A stretch of DNA of 64,000 nt from Streptomyces sp. HUAS YS2 (GTDB lineage: Bacteria; Actinomycetota; Actinomycetes; Streptomycetales; Streptomycetaceae), in the NCBI RefSeq assembly GCF_033343995.1, contig NZ_CP137573.1:5055001-5119000 (forward strand). Reading direction: 5' to 3'. Positions within the stretch are counted from its first letter, which is position 1; every line of letters starts with the position of its first letter. Position numbers and translations under genes: made by a program. Of the stretch, positions 34,746 through 43,179 are shown piece after piece. Below the pieces are notes generated by a model. That model saw nothing but the letters and a program-made list of their open reading frames with translations. It did not search any database and was not told where the DNA came from.

Positions 34746-36047
34746 TCACAGGTCCAGGGCGTCGTCGATCGCCGTCACGGCCGCGTCCCAGCCCTCCTGG
34801 GCCGACGCGCCCTTCTGGTCGACCTGGAGCATCCCGATGTCGGCCAGGTTCTGCGAGATGACCAGGTCCTTCGGGCCGACGGCCGCCACCGGTACGCCCT
34901 GCGCGGCCCGGGCGAAGATCGTGCCGATCGGCGCGCCGCCGAAGTACGGGTGGGTGGCGCCGGCCACCACGGGGAGCGCGTACGCGGCCGAGGCGCTCGG
35001 GAAGCTGCCGCGCTTCTCGAAGAGCGTCGCCTGCTGGGCGGGCGCGGTCAGCCACGCGGCGAGCCGGGCGGCCTCCGCCCGGTGCTTCCCGGCGGACGGG
35101 ACGACGAGGAACGAGCCGCCCCAGTTGCCGGGCTTCGGCGCGGCGGCCACGTCCCACTTGTCCTTGCCGGCCGGACCGGACTTGTCCTGGATGTGGCCGA
35201 GCATCCAGGCCGGGCAGGAGACGGTGGCGAACGTGCCGTCGGCGAAGGCCCGGTCCCAGGCGGGGGTGAACTGCTGGAGCCGGGCCGTCAGGCCGCCGGT
35301 CGCGAAGGCGGCGGCGAGGTTCCAGGCGTCCTTCACGGCCGGGTTCGTCTTGTAGACGACCTCGCCGTCCTTGTCGTAGAAGCGCTCGTCGCCGCTGCCG
35401 GTGACGGCCGCCAGGACACCGGACGCGGAGTCGACGAACGCCGTCCCCTCGGGCTCGCCGGCCTGGTAGCGGGTGCCGACGTCCAGGTACTTCCGCCAGT
35501 CGCCCGCCCACAGCGCGCCGACCACCTCCCGGTCGGTGGGCAGCCCGGCCTTCTCGAACAGGTCCTTGCGGTAGCAGATGCCCTGCGGCCCGATGTCGGT
35601 GCCGAGTGCGACGGTCCTGCCGTCCCGGGCCGTGCCCTGCGCCCACTTCCAGGGCAGGAAGGCGCCCCGGTCGACGCCGGGGGCCCGGCCGAGGTCCTCC
35701 AGCTCGCGGGACCGGGTGGCGGTGACCTCGGCGATGTTGCCGGCCTCGACGACCTGGACGTCGGCGAGGCCGGAGCCGGAGCCGAGGTGGGCCAGCAGCT
35801 GCGAGTGGTAGTTCTCGTTGCGCTCGATCGAGGTCTGTCTGATCGTGACCTCCGGGTGCAGCCGCGTGTACGCGTCGTAGAGACCGGCCTCTTCGAACCC
35901 GAAGGCCCCGAAGACCCCCACGGTGAGCGTGACCGGCCCGCCGCCCGTACCCCCGCCACCCGCGCCGCCCCCGCCGGGATCCTCCGCGCAGCCGCCCAGC
36001 AGGGCCGCGCCGAGTGCGGCGACGACGGGGATGAGGCTTCTGCGCAT
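34746..36047 (-). CDS. Orphan ABC sugar-binding lipoprotein
   Basis: 433 residues, family 1 extracellular solute-binding protein. The lipobox is LLGGC (Cys at about 20), followed by a Gly-rich linker. The core has VTLTVGVFGAFGFEE, LADVQVVEAGNIAE, DIGPQGICYRKDLFEKAG and a Trp-rich C-lobe (DAWNLAAAF, PAWMLGHIQDKSG). ATG at 36047 has GGGAGGAC 5 bases upstream. No permease or ATPase genes adjoin it, so it must share an importer encoded elsewhere. Remembered synteny would place a cellobiose (ceb) locus here in S. coelicolor. Confidence 0.88.
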   Translation of the reverse strand: MRRSLIPVVAALGAALLGGCAEDPGGGGAGGGGTGGGPVTLTVGVFGAFGFEEAGLYDAYTRLHPEVTIRQTSIERNENYHSQLLAHLGSGSGLADVQVVEAGNIAEVTATRSRELEDLGRAPGVDRGAFLPWKWAQGTARDGRTVALGTDIGPQGICYRKDLFEKAGLPTDREVVGALWAGDWRKYLDVGTRYQAGEPEGTAFVDSASGVLAAVTGSGDERFYDKDGEVVYKTNPAVKDAWNLAAAFATGGLTARLQQFTPAWDRAFADGTFATVSCPAWMLGHIQDKSGPAGKDKWDVAAAPKPGNWGGSFLVVPSAGKHRAEAARLAAWLTAPAQQATLFEKRGSFPSASAAYALPVVAGATHPYFGGAPIGTIFARAAQGVPVAAVGPKDLVISQNLADIGMLQVDQKGASAQEGWDAAVTAIDDALDL

Positions 36048-36124
36048 GGCGTCCTCCCGGTGCATGCGACGTGCCAAGGCATCGGCCACGTTAGGGGCTG
36101 GACGCCGGGACCCCGGGGAACGGC

Positions 36125-36156
36125 GAAGGGCCGGTCTGTTTCCAGACCGGCCCTTC
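36125..36156 (-). terminator. Hairpin terminator of tRNA-His
   Basis: Perfect 14-bp stem with loop TTTC, 9 bases past the 3' end of the tRNA. Confidence 0.8.
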
Positions 36157-36165
36157 ACTCGTCAG

Positions 36166-36239
36166 GGTGAGTAACGGGACTCGAACCCGCGACATCCTGG
36201 ACCACAACCAGGTGCTCTACCAGCTGAGCTATACCCACC
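36166..36239 (-). tRNA. tRNA-His (GTG)
   Basis: Cloverleaf with acceptor GTGGGTA/TACTCAC, D-arm, anticodon loop TTGTGGT containing GTG, and T-loop GTTCGAGTC. An extra G precedes the acceptor stem and pairs with a terminal C, the tRNA-His signature. CCA is not encoded. Confidence 0.97.
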
Positions 36240-36306
36240 ACGACCGGCGGTTCACCCGAAGGTTTCCCCGACCGGCCGAGAAGAAGTCTACAGGGTCCGG
36301 GAGGGT

Positions 36307-36337
36307 GCTCGCGCCCGCATTGTTTTCGGGCGCGAGC
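36307..36337 (-). terminator. Hairpin terminator downstream of orn
   Basis: GCTCGCGCCCG (36307-36317) pairs with CGGGCGCGAGC (36327-36337), with a 9-base loop containing TTTT, just after the orn stop. Confidence 0.75.
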
Positions 36338-36354
36338 CGCAGGTCAGTGCCCGG

Positions 36355-36957
36355 TCATTCGGTGGGCAGGACGTGCTTGGCGGCGATCTGGCGGGCCGTC
36401 TCGGAGTCCGGTCCGGGCTGCGGGACGAAGATCGCCTCACGGTAGTAGCGCAGCTCGGCGATGGATTCGCGGATGTCGGCGAGCGCCCGGTGGTTGCCGT
36501 TCTTCTCCGGACTGTTGAAGTACGCCCTCGGGTACCAGCGGCGCGCCAGTTCCTTGACCGAGGAGACATCGACGATCCGGTAGTGGAGGTAGCTCTCCAG
36601 GGCGGACATGTCGCGGGCGAGGAAGCCGCGGTCGGTGCCGACCGAGTTCCCGCACAGCGGAGCCTTGCGGGGCTCCTTCACGTGCTCGCGCACGTAGGCG
36701 AGGACCTGGGCCTCGGCGTCGGCGAGGGTCGTCCCGCCGGCCAGCTCTTCGAGGAGCCCGGAGGCGGTGTGCATCTCGCGCACCACGTCCGGCATCGTCT
36801 CCAGGGCCGCCTCGGGCGGTCGGATCACGATGTCCACGCCGTCCCCGAGCACGTTCAGTTCCGAGTCGGTGACCAGCGCGGCCACCTCGATGAGTGCGTC
36901 GTCCGTCAGCGAGAGCCCGGTCATCTCGCAGTCGATCCACACCATGCGATCGTTCAT
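36355..36957 (-). CDS. orn: Oligoribonuclease
   Basis: 200-residue 3'-5' exonuclease that degrades RNA dinucleotides, including pGpG from c-di-GMP breakdown. DEDDh residues are visible in WIDCEMTGLSLTDDALIEV, the second acidic site in CGNSVGTDRGFLARDM, and NGNHRALADIRESI (His and Asp). Length is standard. It sits directly before adpA, as in other streptomycetes. With a c-di-GMP enzyme in the same window, the pGpG step links both to development. Confidence 0.96.
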   Translation of the reverse strand: MNDRMVWIDCEMTGLSLTDDALIEVAALVTDSELNVLGDGVDIVIRPPEAALETMPDVVREMHTASGLLEELAGGTTLADAEAQVLAYVREHVKEPRKAPLCGNSVGTDRGFLARDMSALESYLHYRIVDVSSVKELARRWYPRAYFNSPEKNGNHRALADIRESIAELRYYREAIFVPQPGPDSETARQIAAKHVLPTE

Positions 36958-37019
36958 GCGTCCTACCTTAGGGGGTGCCCCGCCTGCCGAGCCGGGCTCG
37001 CGGGCCCCCTGATGACCGG

Positions 37020-37052
37020 ACGGGCGCCCGGGGGGTCTCCCCGGGCGCCCGT
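37020..37052 (-). terminator. Hairpin terminator downstream of adpA
   Basis: ACGGGCGCCCGGGG (37020-37033) and its complement (37039-37052), with loop GGTCT, between the adpA stop and the orn start. Confidence 0.8.
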
Positions 37053-37074
37053 CGTACGGCTCAGGACCGCGTGC

Positions 37075-38250
37075 TCAGGTCGCGCTGCGCGGGCCCGGCA
37101 GGGCGGGCCTGCCGGAGGCGTACGCGTCCGACTGCGGCTTGCCCGGTTCCGGGCCGAGCGGGCCGCCCGGGCGACGGGCGCCGGGCGACGCCTGCGCCGG
37201 GACCACCGGGTCCAGGACGGTCGTCGCCGCGTCGCCCTGCGGACGGCGGGCCCGGTAGGCGGCCCGGTACGCGGCGGGCGAGGAGCCCAGCTGGCGGCGG
37301 AAGTGACCGCGCAGCGCCACCGGCGAGCGGAAGCCGCAGCGGCCCGCGACCTCGTCGACCGAGTAGTCCGACGTCTCCAGGAGCCGCTGGGCCTGGAGCA
37401 CCCGCTGGGTGATCAGCCACTGGAGCGGCGCGGAGCCGGTCAGTGAGCGGAACCGGCGGTCGAACGTGCGGCGTGACATGTACGCGCGCGCCGCGAGCGT
37501 CTCCACGTCGAACTGCTCGTGGAGGTGCTCCAGCGCCCAGGCGACGACCTCGGCCAGCGGGTCGGCGCCGATCTCCTCCGGTAAAGATCGATCGAGATAG
37601 CGCTCCTGACCGCCGCTGCGCCGCGGCGGGACGACCAGCCGGCGCGCCAGCGCGCCCGCGGCCTCCGTGCCGTGGTCGGTCCGCACGATGTGCAGGCAGA
37701 GGTCGATGCCGGCCGCGGTGCCCGCGGAGGTCAGCACGTCCCCGTCGTCGACGAACAGCTCCCGCGGGTCCACGTGGACCGACGGGTAGCGCTTGGCGAG
37801 CGTCGGCGCGTACATCCAGTGTGTGGTGGCCGGCCTGCCGTCGAGGAGCCCGGCAGCGGCGAGCACGAACGCGCCGGTGCACAGCCCGACGATCCTGGCC
37901 CCCTCCTCGTGCGCCCGGCGGATCGCGTCGAGCGCCTCCGGCGGCGGCGGGGACGTGATCGAGCGCCAGGCCGGCACGACGACCGTGCCCGCCCTGCTGA
38001 TCGCGTCCAGGCCGTACGGCGCGGTGAGCTCGAGTCCCCCCGTGGTCCGTAGCGGACCTTCCTCTCCGGCGCACACCAGCAGCCGGTAGCGCGGCACGCC
38101 GGCGTCCTGCCGGTCGATTCCGAACACGGAGAGCGGGATGGAGCTCTCGAAGATGGGGCCGCCGCTGAACAGCAGCACCGCGACGACTTCGCGACGACGG
38201 CGCCCGGAGAGTTTCCGTGCGGCCTCCGGCGCGGCGGAGTCCTGGCTCAT
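37075..38250 (-). CDS. adpA: Developmental regulator AdpA (BldH)
   Basis: 391 residues. An N-terminal DJ-1/PfpI-like domain (about 20-205, with VLLFSGGPIFESSIPLSVFG and ARIVGLCTGAFVLAAAGLLDG) is joined to an AraC/XylS DNA-binding domain (about 235-335, MSRRTFDRRFRSLTGSAPL and GFRSPVALRGHFRRQLG). It activates genes for aerial growth and antibiotic production. Codon 223 is TTA (bldA-dependent), as in S. coelicolor. The C-terminal tail is Ala/Pro/Gly rich. orn lies downstream, with a terminator between. Confidence 0.96.
   Translation of the reverse strand: MSQDSAAPEAARKLSGRRRREVVAVLLFSGGPIFESSIPLSVFGIDRQDAGVPRYRLLVCAGEEGPLRTTGGLELTAPYGLDAISRAGTVVVPAWRSITSPPPPEALDAIRRAHEEGARIVGLCTGAFVLAAAGLLDGRPATTHWMYAPTLAKRYPSVHVDPRELFVDDGDVLTSAGTAAGIDLCLHIVRTDHGTEAAGALARRLVVPPRRSGGQERYLDRSLPEEIGADPLAEVVAWALEHLHEQFDVETLAARAYMSRRTFDRRFRSLTGSAPLQWLITQRVLQAQRLLETSDYSVDEVAGRCGFRSPVALRGHFRRQLGSSPAAYRAAYRARRPQGDAATTVLDPVVPAQASPGARRPGGPLGPEPGKPQSDAYASGRPALPGPRSAT
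37582..37584 (-). promoter_or_regulatory. TTA codon in adpA (bldA control)
   Basis: The Leu223 codon in DRSLPEE is TTA, between the two domains. It is the conserved site where the bldA tRNA controls AdpA translation. Confidence 0.9.
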
Positions 38251-38602
38251 GACGCTAAGCCCCCCTCGGTGTTCGCGTCTCCCTGGTCCTGTCGCTCCTG
38301 CACGTTTCCCCTCGGTTTTGCACGAGTCCCCAGCCTTCGATACCCATGATCGAATCTACTGCGTCCCGTGGCGCCGGCGTGACAAGTTCTCGATCCGGCA
38401 CATTGTCGACAAGGCAACTTGGCGCGAAGCATTCGATCAGGAAGCGTTCCACTCACGGGCCGCGCAGGGAAGTGCGCGTCGCGTGCATGGCCCGTCCCCG
38501 TACGGTGCGTACGCCCGCCGCGGGGCTTTCCTCCCTGGTCGCACCGGGGTTGCGGGGTGGTTCCGCCAAGGACTCGCCGGTCGGGCGAAGTTGGCTGAAA
38601 AC
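38251..38602. promoter_or_regulatory. Long adpA promoter region
   Basis: No gene seen. It holds a 10-base palindrome TTGTCGACAA (38403-38412) and TGGCGCGAAG (38420-38429), one base from the AdpA consensus TGGCSNGWWY as remembered, a candidate autoregulation site. A G-rich ribosome site precedes the adpA ATG. Relative AT richness around 38340-38440 suggests the promoter core. Confidence 0.45.
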
Positions 38603-38932
38603 CTACGGGTGCGTGCGTGCGAACCCGTCATCTTCACGGGCTTTCCCGCGGGCGTTCCGGCGGGAAATCCTGCCGCGATCCTGACACGGACGCGGAGTCC
38701 GGAAATCGGACGCCGCCCGGACCCCGGAGCGCGCGGGCCCCGGGCCCCGCTCCGACCGGCACAGCAGCATCCGGCAGACCGCCGTCACCGCGGCCAGGCC
38801 GAGCGCCGTGCCGGCGGCCCCGCCGAGCGAGCCACCGCAGACGACGAGCAGTACCGGGCCCAGGGCGCAGCCGAACACCGCCCAGCGGACCACGTCCCCC
38901 GCCGGCTGTGCGGCGGCCGGTGATGCGGGCAC
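38603..38932 (-). CDS. Small two-helix membrane protein upstream of adpA
   Basis: 109 residues. GTG at 38932 has GAGGGAG 6 bases upstream. Hydrophobic segment WAVFGCALGPVLLVVCGG and the second TALGLAAVTAVCRMLLC form two membrane helices; the basic tail RNARGKAREDD stays inside. The family is not recognised, but position just upstream of adpA and length are consistent with a conserved small streptomycete membrane protein. It could instead be a chance reading frame in a long leader. Confidence 0.5.
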   Translation of the reverse strand: MPASPAAAQPAGDVVRWAVFGCALGPVLLVVCGGSLGGAAGTALGLAAVTAVCRMLLCRSERGPGPARSGVRAASDFRTPRPCQDRGRISRRNARGKAREDDGFARTHP

Positions 38933-39278
38933 GGAACGGCTCCCTCGGGGTTCGTCGGATCCGGTGACCCCGTGGCAACGAGGAGCGGAACGTTCCGGTC
39001 ACTGCCGACGCGTCCGTTCGGCCCCGTGTCGGCCCCGTACGGACACCTGTAGGGCACAACCGGCATTGCCATATCGGGACGGGCTCGTGCATGCTCCCTG
39101 GAACGCCGTGTGGATGCCGCGTGTGGGACGGTCGGCCCTGGGCAGGAGAGGAGTGGCGCCGTACCCTTGGGGGTATGGGGTTGGGAAGATGATTCCCGGA
39201 CACAGCTCCGACGCCAACCGTCGTTCCGTTCGACTGCTTCCTCGTTTCCTCCCAAGGACCTGATTCGCCGAGACACCG
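38933..39278. other. Intergenic region before usp gene, no gene
   Basis: Divergent region between the small membrane protein and the stress protein. GGGGGTATGGGG and similar G-runs at 39170-39190 lie near the stress-protein start; no operator is identified. Confidence 0.35.
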
Positions 39279-39800
39279 ATGGCCGGTCACGAATTCCCCG
39301 AACCCGCGGACCGCAAGCGCGTCGCCGACTCCACGGTCGACCCCCTCGCGGTCGAACAGCCACGTCACGCCTGCGACCCGGCCTTCCGGCACGGGGTCGT
39401 GGTGGGCTTCGACGGCTCGACGTCCAGTGAGCGCGCCCTCGCGTACGCCATCGGCATGGCCCGCCGCTCCGGCTCCGGCCTGATCATCGTGCATGTCGCG
39501 AACAGGCTGCCCACCACCGTCTGGGCGGGCTGCGAGCCGCCGGTCTTCGTCGACGTACCGGATCACCGCACCGAGGTCCTCGGCCTGGAGCTGGCCTGCG
39601 CCGACTATCTCAGCGAGGTCCCCTGGATCCTCGTCGAGCGCGGCGGCGACATCTGCCACGAGCTGGAGGAGGTCGGCCGGGAGTACTCCGCCGACGCCAT
39701 CGTGGTCGGTTCCACGCAGGGCATCGTCGGGCGGATCTTCGGCTCGGTGGCCGGCCGCCTCGCGCGCCGCGCGCAGCGGCCCGTCGTCGTCATCCCGTAG
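39279..39800 (+). CDS. Universal stress protein (UspA family)
   Basis: 173 residues, single Usp domain with N-terminal extension. Core strands VVVGFDGSTSSERALAYA and the nucleotide-binding C-terminal pattern DAIVVGSTQGIVGRIFGSVA (G-2X-G-9X-G-S-type) indicate an ATP-binding Usp. ATG at 39279. It has its own promoter region and no operon partner. The target process is unknown. Confidence 0.88.
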   Translation: MAGHEFPEPADRKRVADSTVDPLAVEQPRHACDPAFRHGVVVGFDGSTSSERALAYAIGMARRSGSGLIIVHVANRLPTTVWAGCEPPVFVDVPDHRTEVLGLELACADYLSEVPWILVERGGDICHELEEVGREYSADAIVVGSTQGIVGRIFGSVAGRLARRAQRPVVVIP

Positions 39801-40036
39801 CGCCGCCCCGTACAACCCCGTAGAGCCGTCCCTTGGCGCAGTCCCGGCGCTCCCGTCCCACCGGTCACGGCAGTCCCGTCGTGGCGCGAACTGTCCGTCA
39901 ACTCCCGCCGTGCGACGACAAATTCCGCCACCGTCAGGTGAATTGTGTGCTTGTGAAGGGTACATAAAGGCCACCGGAACCAGCACCGGGGAACCAGCAC
40001 CCCACGCAGCACAACTGCACCTGAAGGGAGCCCGCC

Positions 40037-40603
40037 GTGGACAACGACGTCGCCGGGGGGAACAGCACCTCCACTCTCGGCCAGCTCGCACTCGGACTGA
40101 CACTCCTCGCCTTCGGCATCGGCAGCACCGGTGTGATCGACAACGTCGCGGCGTCCGACGCCGCGTCCCTCGCGACCTGGGTCGGCGGGGTCGCCCTCTT
40201 CCTCGTCGGACTGCTCGCGCTGCGCGCGGGCAACGGCGGTGAGGGCACGGCGTATTCGGCGCTCGGCGCCTTCTGGTTCACCTGGGGCACCGCGGCGGGC
40301 GGCGAGTCGTCCGCCGAGGCGACCGGGGTGTTCCTCCTGCTGTGGGCGCTCCTCGCGCTCACGCTGACCATGGCGGCCAAGGGCAGCGGCCTGTTCGGAC
40401 AGGGCGTCTACGGGCTGCTGTTCGTCTCGCTGGCGCTGTCCGGCATCGCGTCGCTGGCGGGCAACGACGGGCTCGGCAAGGCGGGCGGCTGGGTCGCCGC
40501 GGTCGCCGGTCTCGCGGCCTGGTACGGCGCGACGGCGGCGGTCGCCAACTGGCCGACGTCCCTCGGGCGCGCCGCGGGCCGGGGAGTGACGGCCACCGGC
40601 TGA
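40037..40603 (+). CDS. GPR1/FUN34/YaaH family transporter
   Basis: 188 residues, six membrane helices. TLGQLALGLTLLAFGIGSTG and ALGAFWFTWG are the family features near helices 1 and 3. Relatives carry acetate/succinate or act as ammonium-linked channels. GTG at 40037 has GAAGGGAG 6 bases upstream, and the leader has a TACATAAA-like -10 stretch about 70 bases before the start. It ends before a strong hairpin and is convergent with glmS. Confidence 0.82.
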   Translation: MDNDVAGGNSTSTLGQLALGLTLLAFGIGSTGVIDNVAASDAASLATWVGGVALFLVGLLALRAGNGGEGTAYSALGAFWFTWGTAAGGESSAEATGVFLLLWALLALTLTMAAKGSGLFGQGVYGLLFVSLALSGIASLAGNDGLGKAGGWVAAVAGLAAWYGATAAVANWPTSLGRAAGRGVTATG

Positions 40604-40656
40604 CGCGGCCACGACGGGTCCGTCGCCTCTGGGCGGAGGCGGTGGACCCAGGAAAG

Positions 40657-40699
40657 AGAGCGGTCCCCGCGCACGGGTGGCGTGCGCGGGGACCGCTCT
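40657..40699. terminator. Bidirectional hairpin between YaaH-type gene and glmS
   Basis: A perfect 19-bp stem (40657-40675 with 40681-40699) with loop GGTGG lies between two convergent genes. Confidence 0.85.
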
Positions 40700-40824
40700 G
40701 GTGTCCGGTCGGGCGTCCGGCGTCCGGGGACAGGCCGGAAGGTGCCGGACGGGCTTTCCCGACCGTGGCCGAACTCCGGGGGACAGGCCCGGAGGCGGCC
40801 CAGGGGGACGGACCCCCGGGGCTG

Positions 40825-42642
40825 CTACTCGACCGTGACGGACTTGGCCAGGTTGCGCGGCTTGTCGATGTCGCGGCCCATGGCGAGCGCCGTGTGGTAG
40901 GCGAAGAGCTGCAGCGGGATGCCCATCAGGATGGCGTCCAGCTCGTCCTCGTTCTTCGGCACGACGATGGTGTGGTCGGCCTTCTCCTGCGGCTGGTGCG
41001 CGACCGCGAGGATGCGGCCGCTGCGGGCCTTGATCTCCTCCAGGGCGGCGCGGTTCTTCTCCAGCAGGTCGTCGTCGGGGACGATCGCGACGGTCGGCAG
41101 GGCCGGCTCGATCAGGGCGAGCGGGCCGTGCTTCAGCTCGGAGGCCGGGTAGGCCTCGGCGTGGATGTAGGAGATCTCCTTGAGCTTGAGGGAGGCCTCC
41201 AGGGCGACCGGGTAGCCGCGCACGCGCCCGATGAACATCATCGACTGGGCGCCCGCGTACTCCTCGGCGAGCTTCTTGATCTCGTCCTCGTTCTGGAGGA
41301 TCTCGCCGATCTGCTCGGGCAGCTTGCGCAGGCCCTCGATGATGCGCTTGCCGTCGGTGACGGACAGGTCGCGGATCCGGCCGAGGTGCAGGGCGAGCAG
41401 CGCGAAGGCGACGACCGTGTTGGTGAAGCACTTCGTGGAGACGACGCAGACCTCCGGGCCGGCGTGCACGTACACGCCGCCGTCGGCCTCGCGGGCGATC
41501 GCCGAGCCGACGACGTTGACGACGCCGAGGACGCGGGCGCCCTTGCGCTTCAGCTCCTGGACGGCGGCCAGCACGTCGTACGTCTCACCCGACTGGGAGA
41601 CCGCGATGTACAGGGTGTCGGGGTCCACGACCGGGTTGCGGTAGCGGAACTCGGAGGCCGGCTCGGCGTCCGCGGGGATGCGGGCCATGGACTCGATCAG
41701 GCCGGCGCCGATGAGACCGGCGTGGTACGAGGTGCCACAGCCGAGGATCTTGATCCGGCGGATGGTGCGGGCCTCGCGCGGGTCGAGGTTCAGGCCGCCG
41801 AGGTGCACGGTGGAGAAGCGGTCGTCGATCCGGCCGCGCAGCACGCGGTCGACCGCGTCGGGCTGCTCGGAGATCTCCTTGTGCATGTACGTGTCGTGAC
41901 CGCCCATGTCGAACGAGGCGGCCTCCCACTCCACGGTCTCCGGGGTGGCCGTGGTGGACGTGCCGGAGGTGGTGTACGTGCGGAAGTCGTCGGCCTTGAG
42001 GGTGGCCATCTCGCCGTCGTCGAGGGTGACGACCTGGCGGGTGTGCGCGATCAGGGCGGCGACGTCGGAGGCGACCAGCATCTCCTTCTCGCCGATGCCG
42101 AGGATGACCGGGGAGCCGTTGCGGGCGACGACGATGCGGTCGTTGAAGTCGGCGTGCATCACGGCGATGCCGTAGGTGCCCTCGATGACCTTGAGCGCCT
42201 CGCGGACCTTCTCCTCCAGGGTGGTGGCCTGGGAGCGGGCGATCAGGTGGGTGATGACCTCGGTGTCGGTCTCGGAGGCGAAGACGACACCGTCCGCCTC
42301 GAGCTTCGCGCGCAGCTCGGCGGCGTTGTCGACGATGCCGTTGTGGACGACGGCGACCTTGTTCTCGGGGTCCAGGTGCGGGTGCGAGTTGATGTCGCTC
42401 GGCGCGCCGTGCGTGGCCCAGCGGGTGTGGGCGATGCCGGTGGTGCCGGTGAAACGCTTGGGGACACGGGCCTCCAGGTCGCGGACCCGGCCCTTGGCCT
42501 TGACCATCTTCAGGCCGGCCGCCTTCGGGCTGGTGATGACCATGCCCGCCGAGTCGTAACCCCGGTACTCCAGCCGCGCCAGACCTTCCAGCAGCAGCGG
42601 AGCCACGTCGCGCTTACCGATGTAACCGACGATTCCGCACAT
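40825..42642 (-). CDS. glmS: Glutamine-fructose-6-phosphate aminotransferase
   Basis: 605-residue enzyme that makes glucosamine-6-phosphate from fructose-6-phosphate and glutamine, the first step to UDP-GlcNAc. Cys2 (MCGIVGYIG) is the glutaminase nucleophile; RWATHGAP and the first SIS domain CGTSYHAGL follow, with a second SIS domain in the C-terminal half and AKSVTVE at the end. Length is standard. It lies opposite a GH20 gene; its product is the DasR effector, tying it to the chitin theme. No riboswitch is apparent before it. Confidence 0.97.
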   Translation of the reverse strand: MCGIVGYIGKRDVAPLLLEGLARLEYRGYDSAGMVITSPKAAGLKMVKAKGRVRDLEARVPKRFTGTTGIAHTRWATHGAPSDINSHPHLDPENKVAVVHNGIVDNAAELRAKLEADGVVFASETDTEVITHLIARSQATTLEEKVREALKVIEGTYGIAVMHADFNDRIVVARNGSPVILGIGEKEMLVASDVAALIAHTRQVVTLDDGEMATLKADDFRTYTTSGTSTTATPETVEWEAASFDMGGHDTYMHKEISEQPDAVDRVLRGRIDDRFSTVHLGGLNLDPREARTIRRIKILGCGTSYHAGLIGAGLIESMARIPADAEPASEFRYRNPVVDPDTLYIAVSQSGETYDVLAAVQELKRKGARVLGVVNVVGSAIAREADGGVYVHAGPEVCVVSTKCFTNTVVAFALLALHLGRIRDLSVTDGKRIIEGLRKLPEQIGEILQNEDEIKKLAEEYAGAQSMMFIGRVRGYPVALEASLKLKEISYIHAEAYPASELKHGPLALIEPALPTVAIVPDDDLLEKNRAALEEIKARSGRILAVAHQPQEKADHTIVVPKNEDELDAILMGIPLQLFAYHTALAMGRDIDKPRNLAKSVTVE

Positions 42643-42699
42643 ATAGGTGAACCCCTCCTGGTTGTGGTGTGCCCCGGCCGTCCTGTGGCCGCCGGCTTC

Positions 42700-42975
42700 T
42701 CAGCCGTAGACGATGCGGCGCAGCTGGCGGAGCGAGAGCTCCGGCGGCGCCACGGCGCGGTGCGGCAGTTCGGCCGCGATGCGCTCGAAGATCTCGGAGT
42801 TCACCGATCCGCCGGACTGCAGTTCGCGGTGACGGCGGCGGACGAACTCCTCGGTCGTCTCGTCGAAGTACGCCAGCACGTCGAGCACCACCCGGGCCGC
42901 CTCACCGCGCGGGAGCGCGGTGCTGCGCACCAGGTGGTCGATGAGGTCGTCGTGCGACGGGCGGCGATCGAGCAC
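42700..42975 (-). CDS. Small protein upstream of glmS, unknown function
   Basis: 91 residues, GTG at 42975 without a strong ribosome site. It is helix-rich and charged, with VVLDVLAYFDETTEEFVRRR and ELSLRQLRRIVYG. Same-strand position 57 bases before glmS suggests one transcript. I do not recognise the family; a streptomycete-conserved small cytoplasmic protein is likely. Confidence 0.6.
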   Translation of the reverse strand: MLDRRPSHDDLIDHLVRSTALPRGEAARVVLDVLAYFDETTEEFVRRRHRELQSGGSVNSEIFERIAAELPHRAVAPPELSLRQLRRIVYG

Positions 42976-43065
42976 CCGTGAATACTGGGCGAGCGACGCG
43001 CGCTTTGCAAGAATCCTGCCCGATTTCGGGCAAGGGTGTTCATGATCACGCCCCTGAGAGCCGAA

Positions 43066-43081
43066 ATTGGTCTACACCTTG
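43066..43081. promoter_or_regulatory. DasR (dre)-like site before GH20 gene
   Basis: ATTGGTCTACACCTTG, 11 of 16 positions matching the remembered dre consensus, about 100 bases before the GH20 start. It sits between this gene and the divergent glmS group, so it could act on either. Confidence 0.6.
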
Positions 43082-43179
43082 ACGCCTGATGGGGTGCACG
43101 GTACGGATGGTGACTGTTCGGTTACGGATGCTCCACAGTCGCACAAGCCCATCGACACGCCCGTTGAAAGGGACTGCCT

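Noticed and set aside
42643..42699. glmS ribozyme/riboswitch
   Set aside because: The 57 bases before glmS are too short and lack the glmS ribozyme pattern, and this ribozyme belongs to Gram-positive low-GC bacteria.
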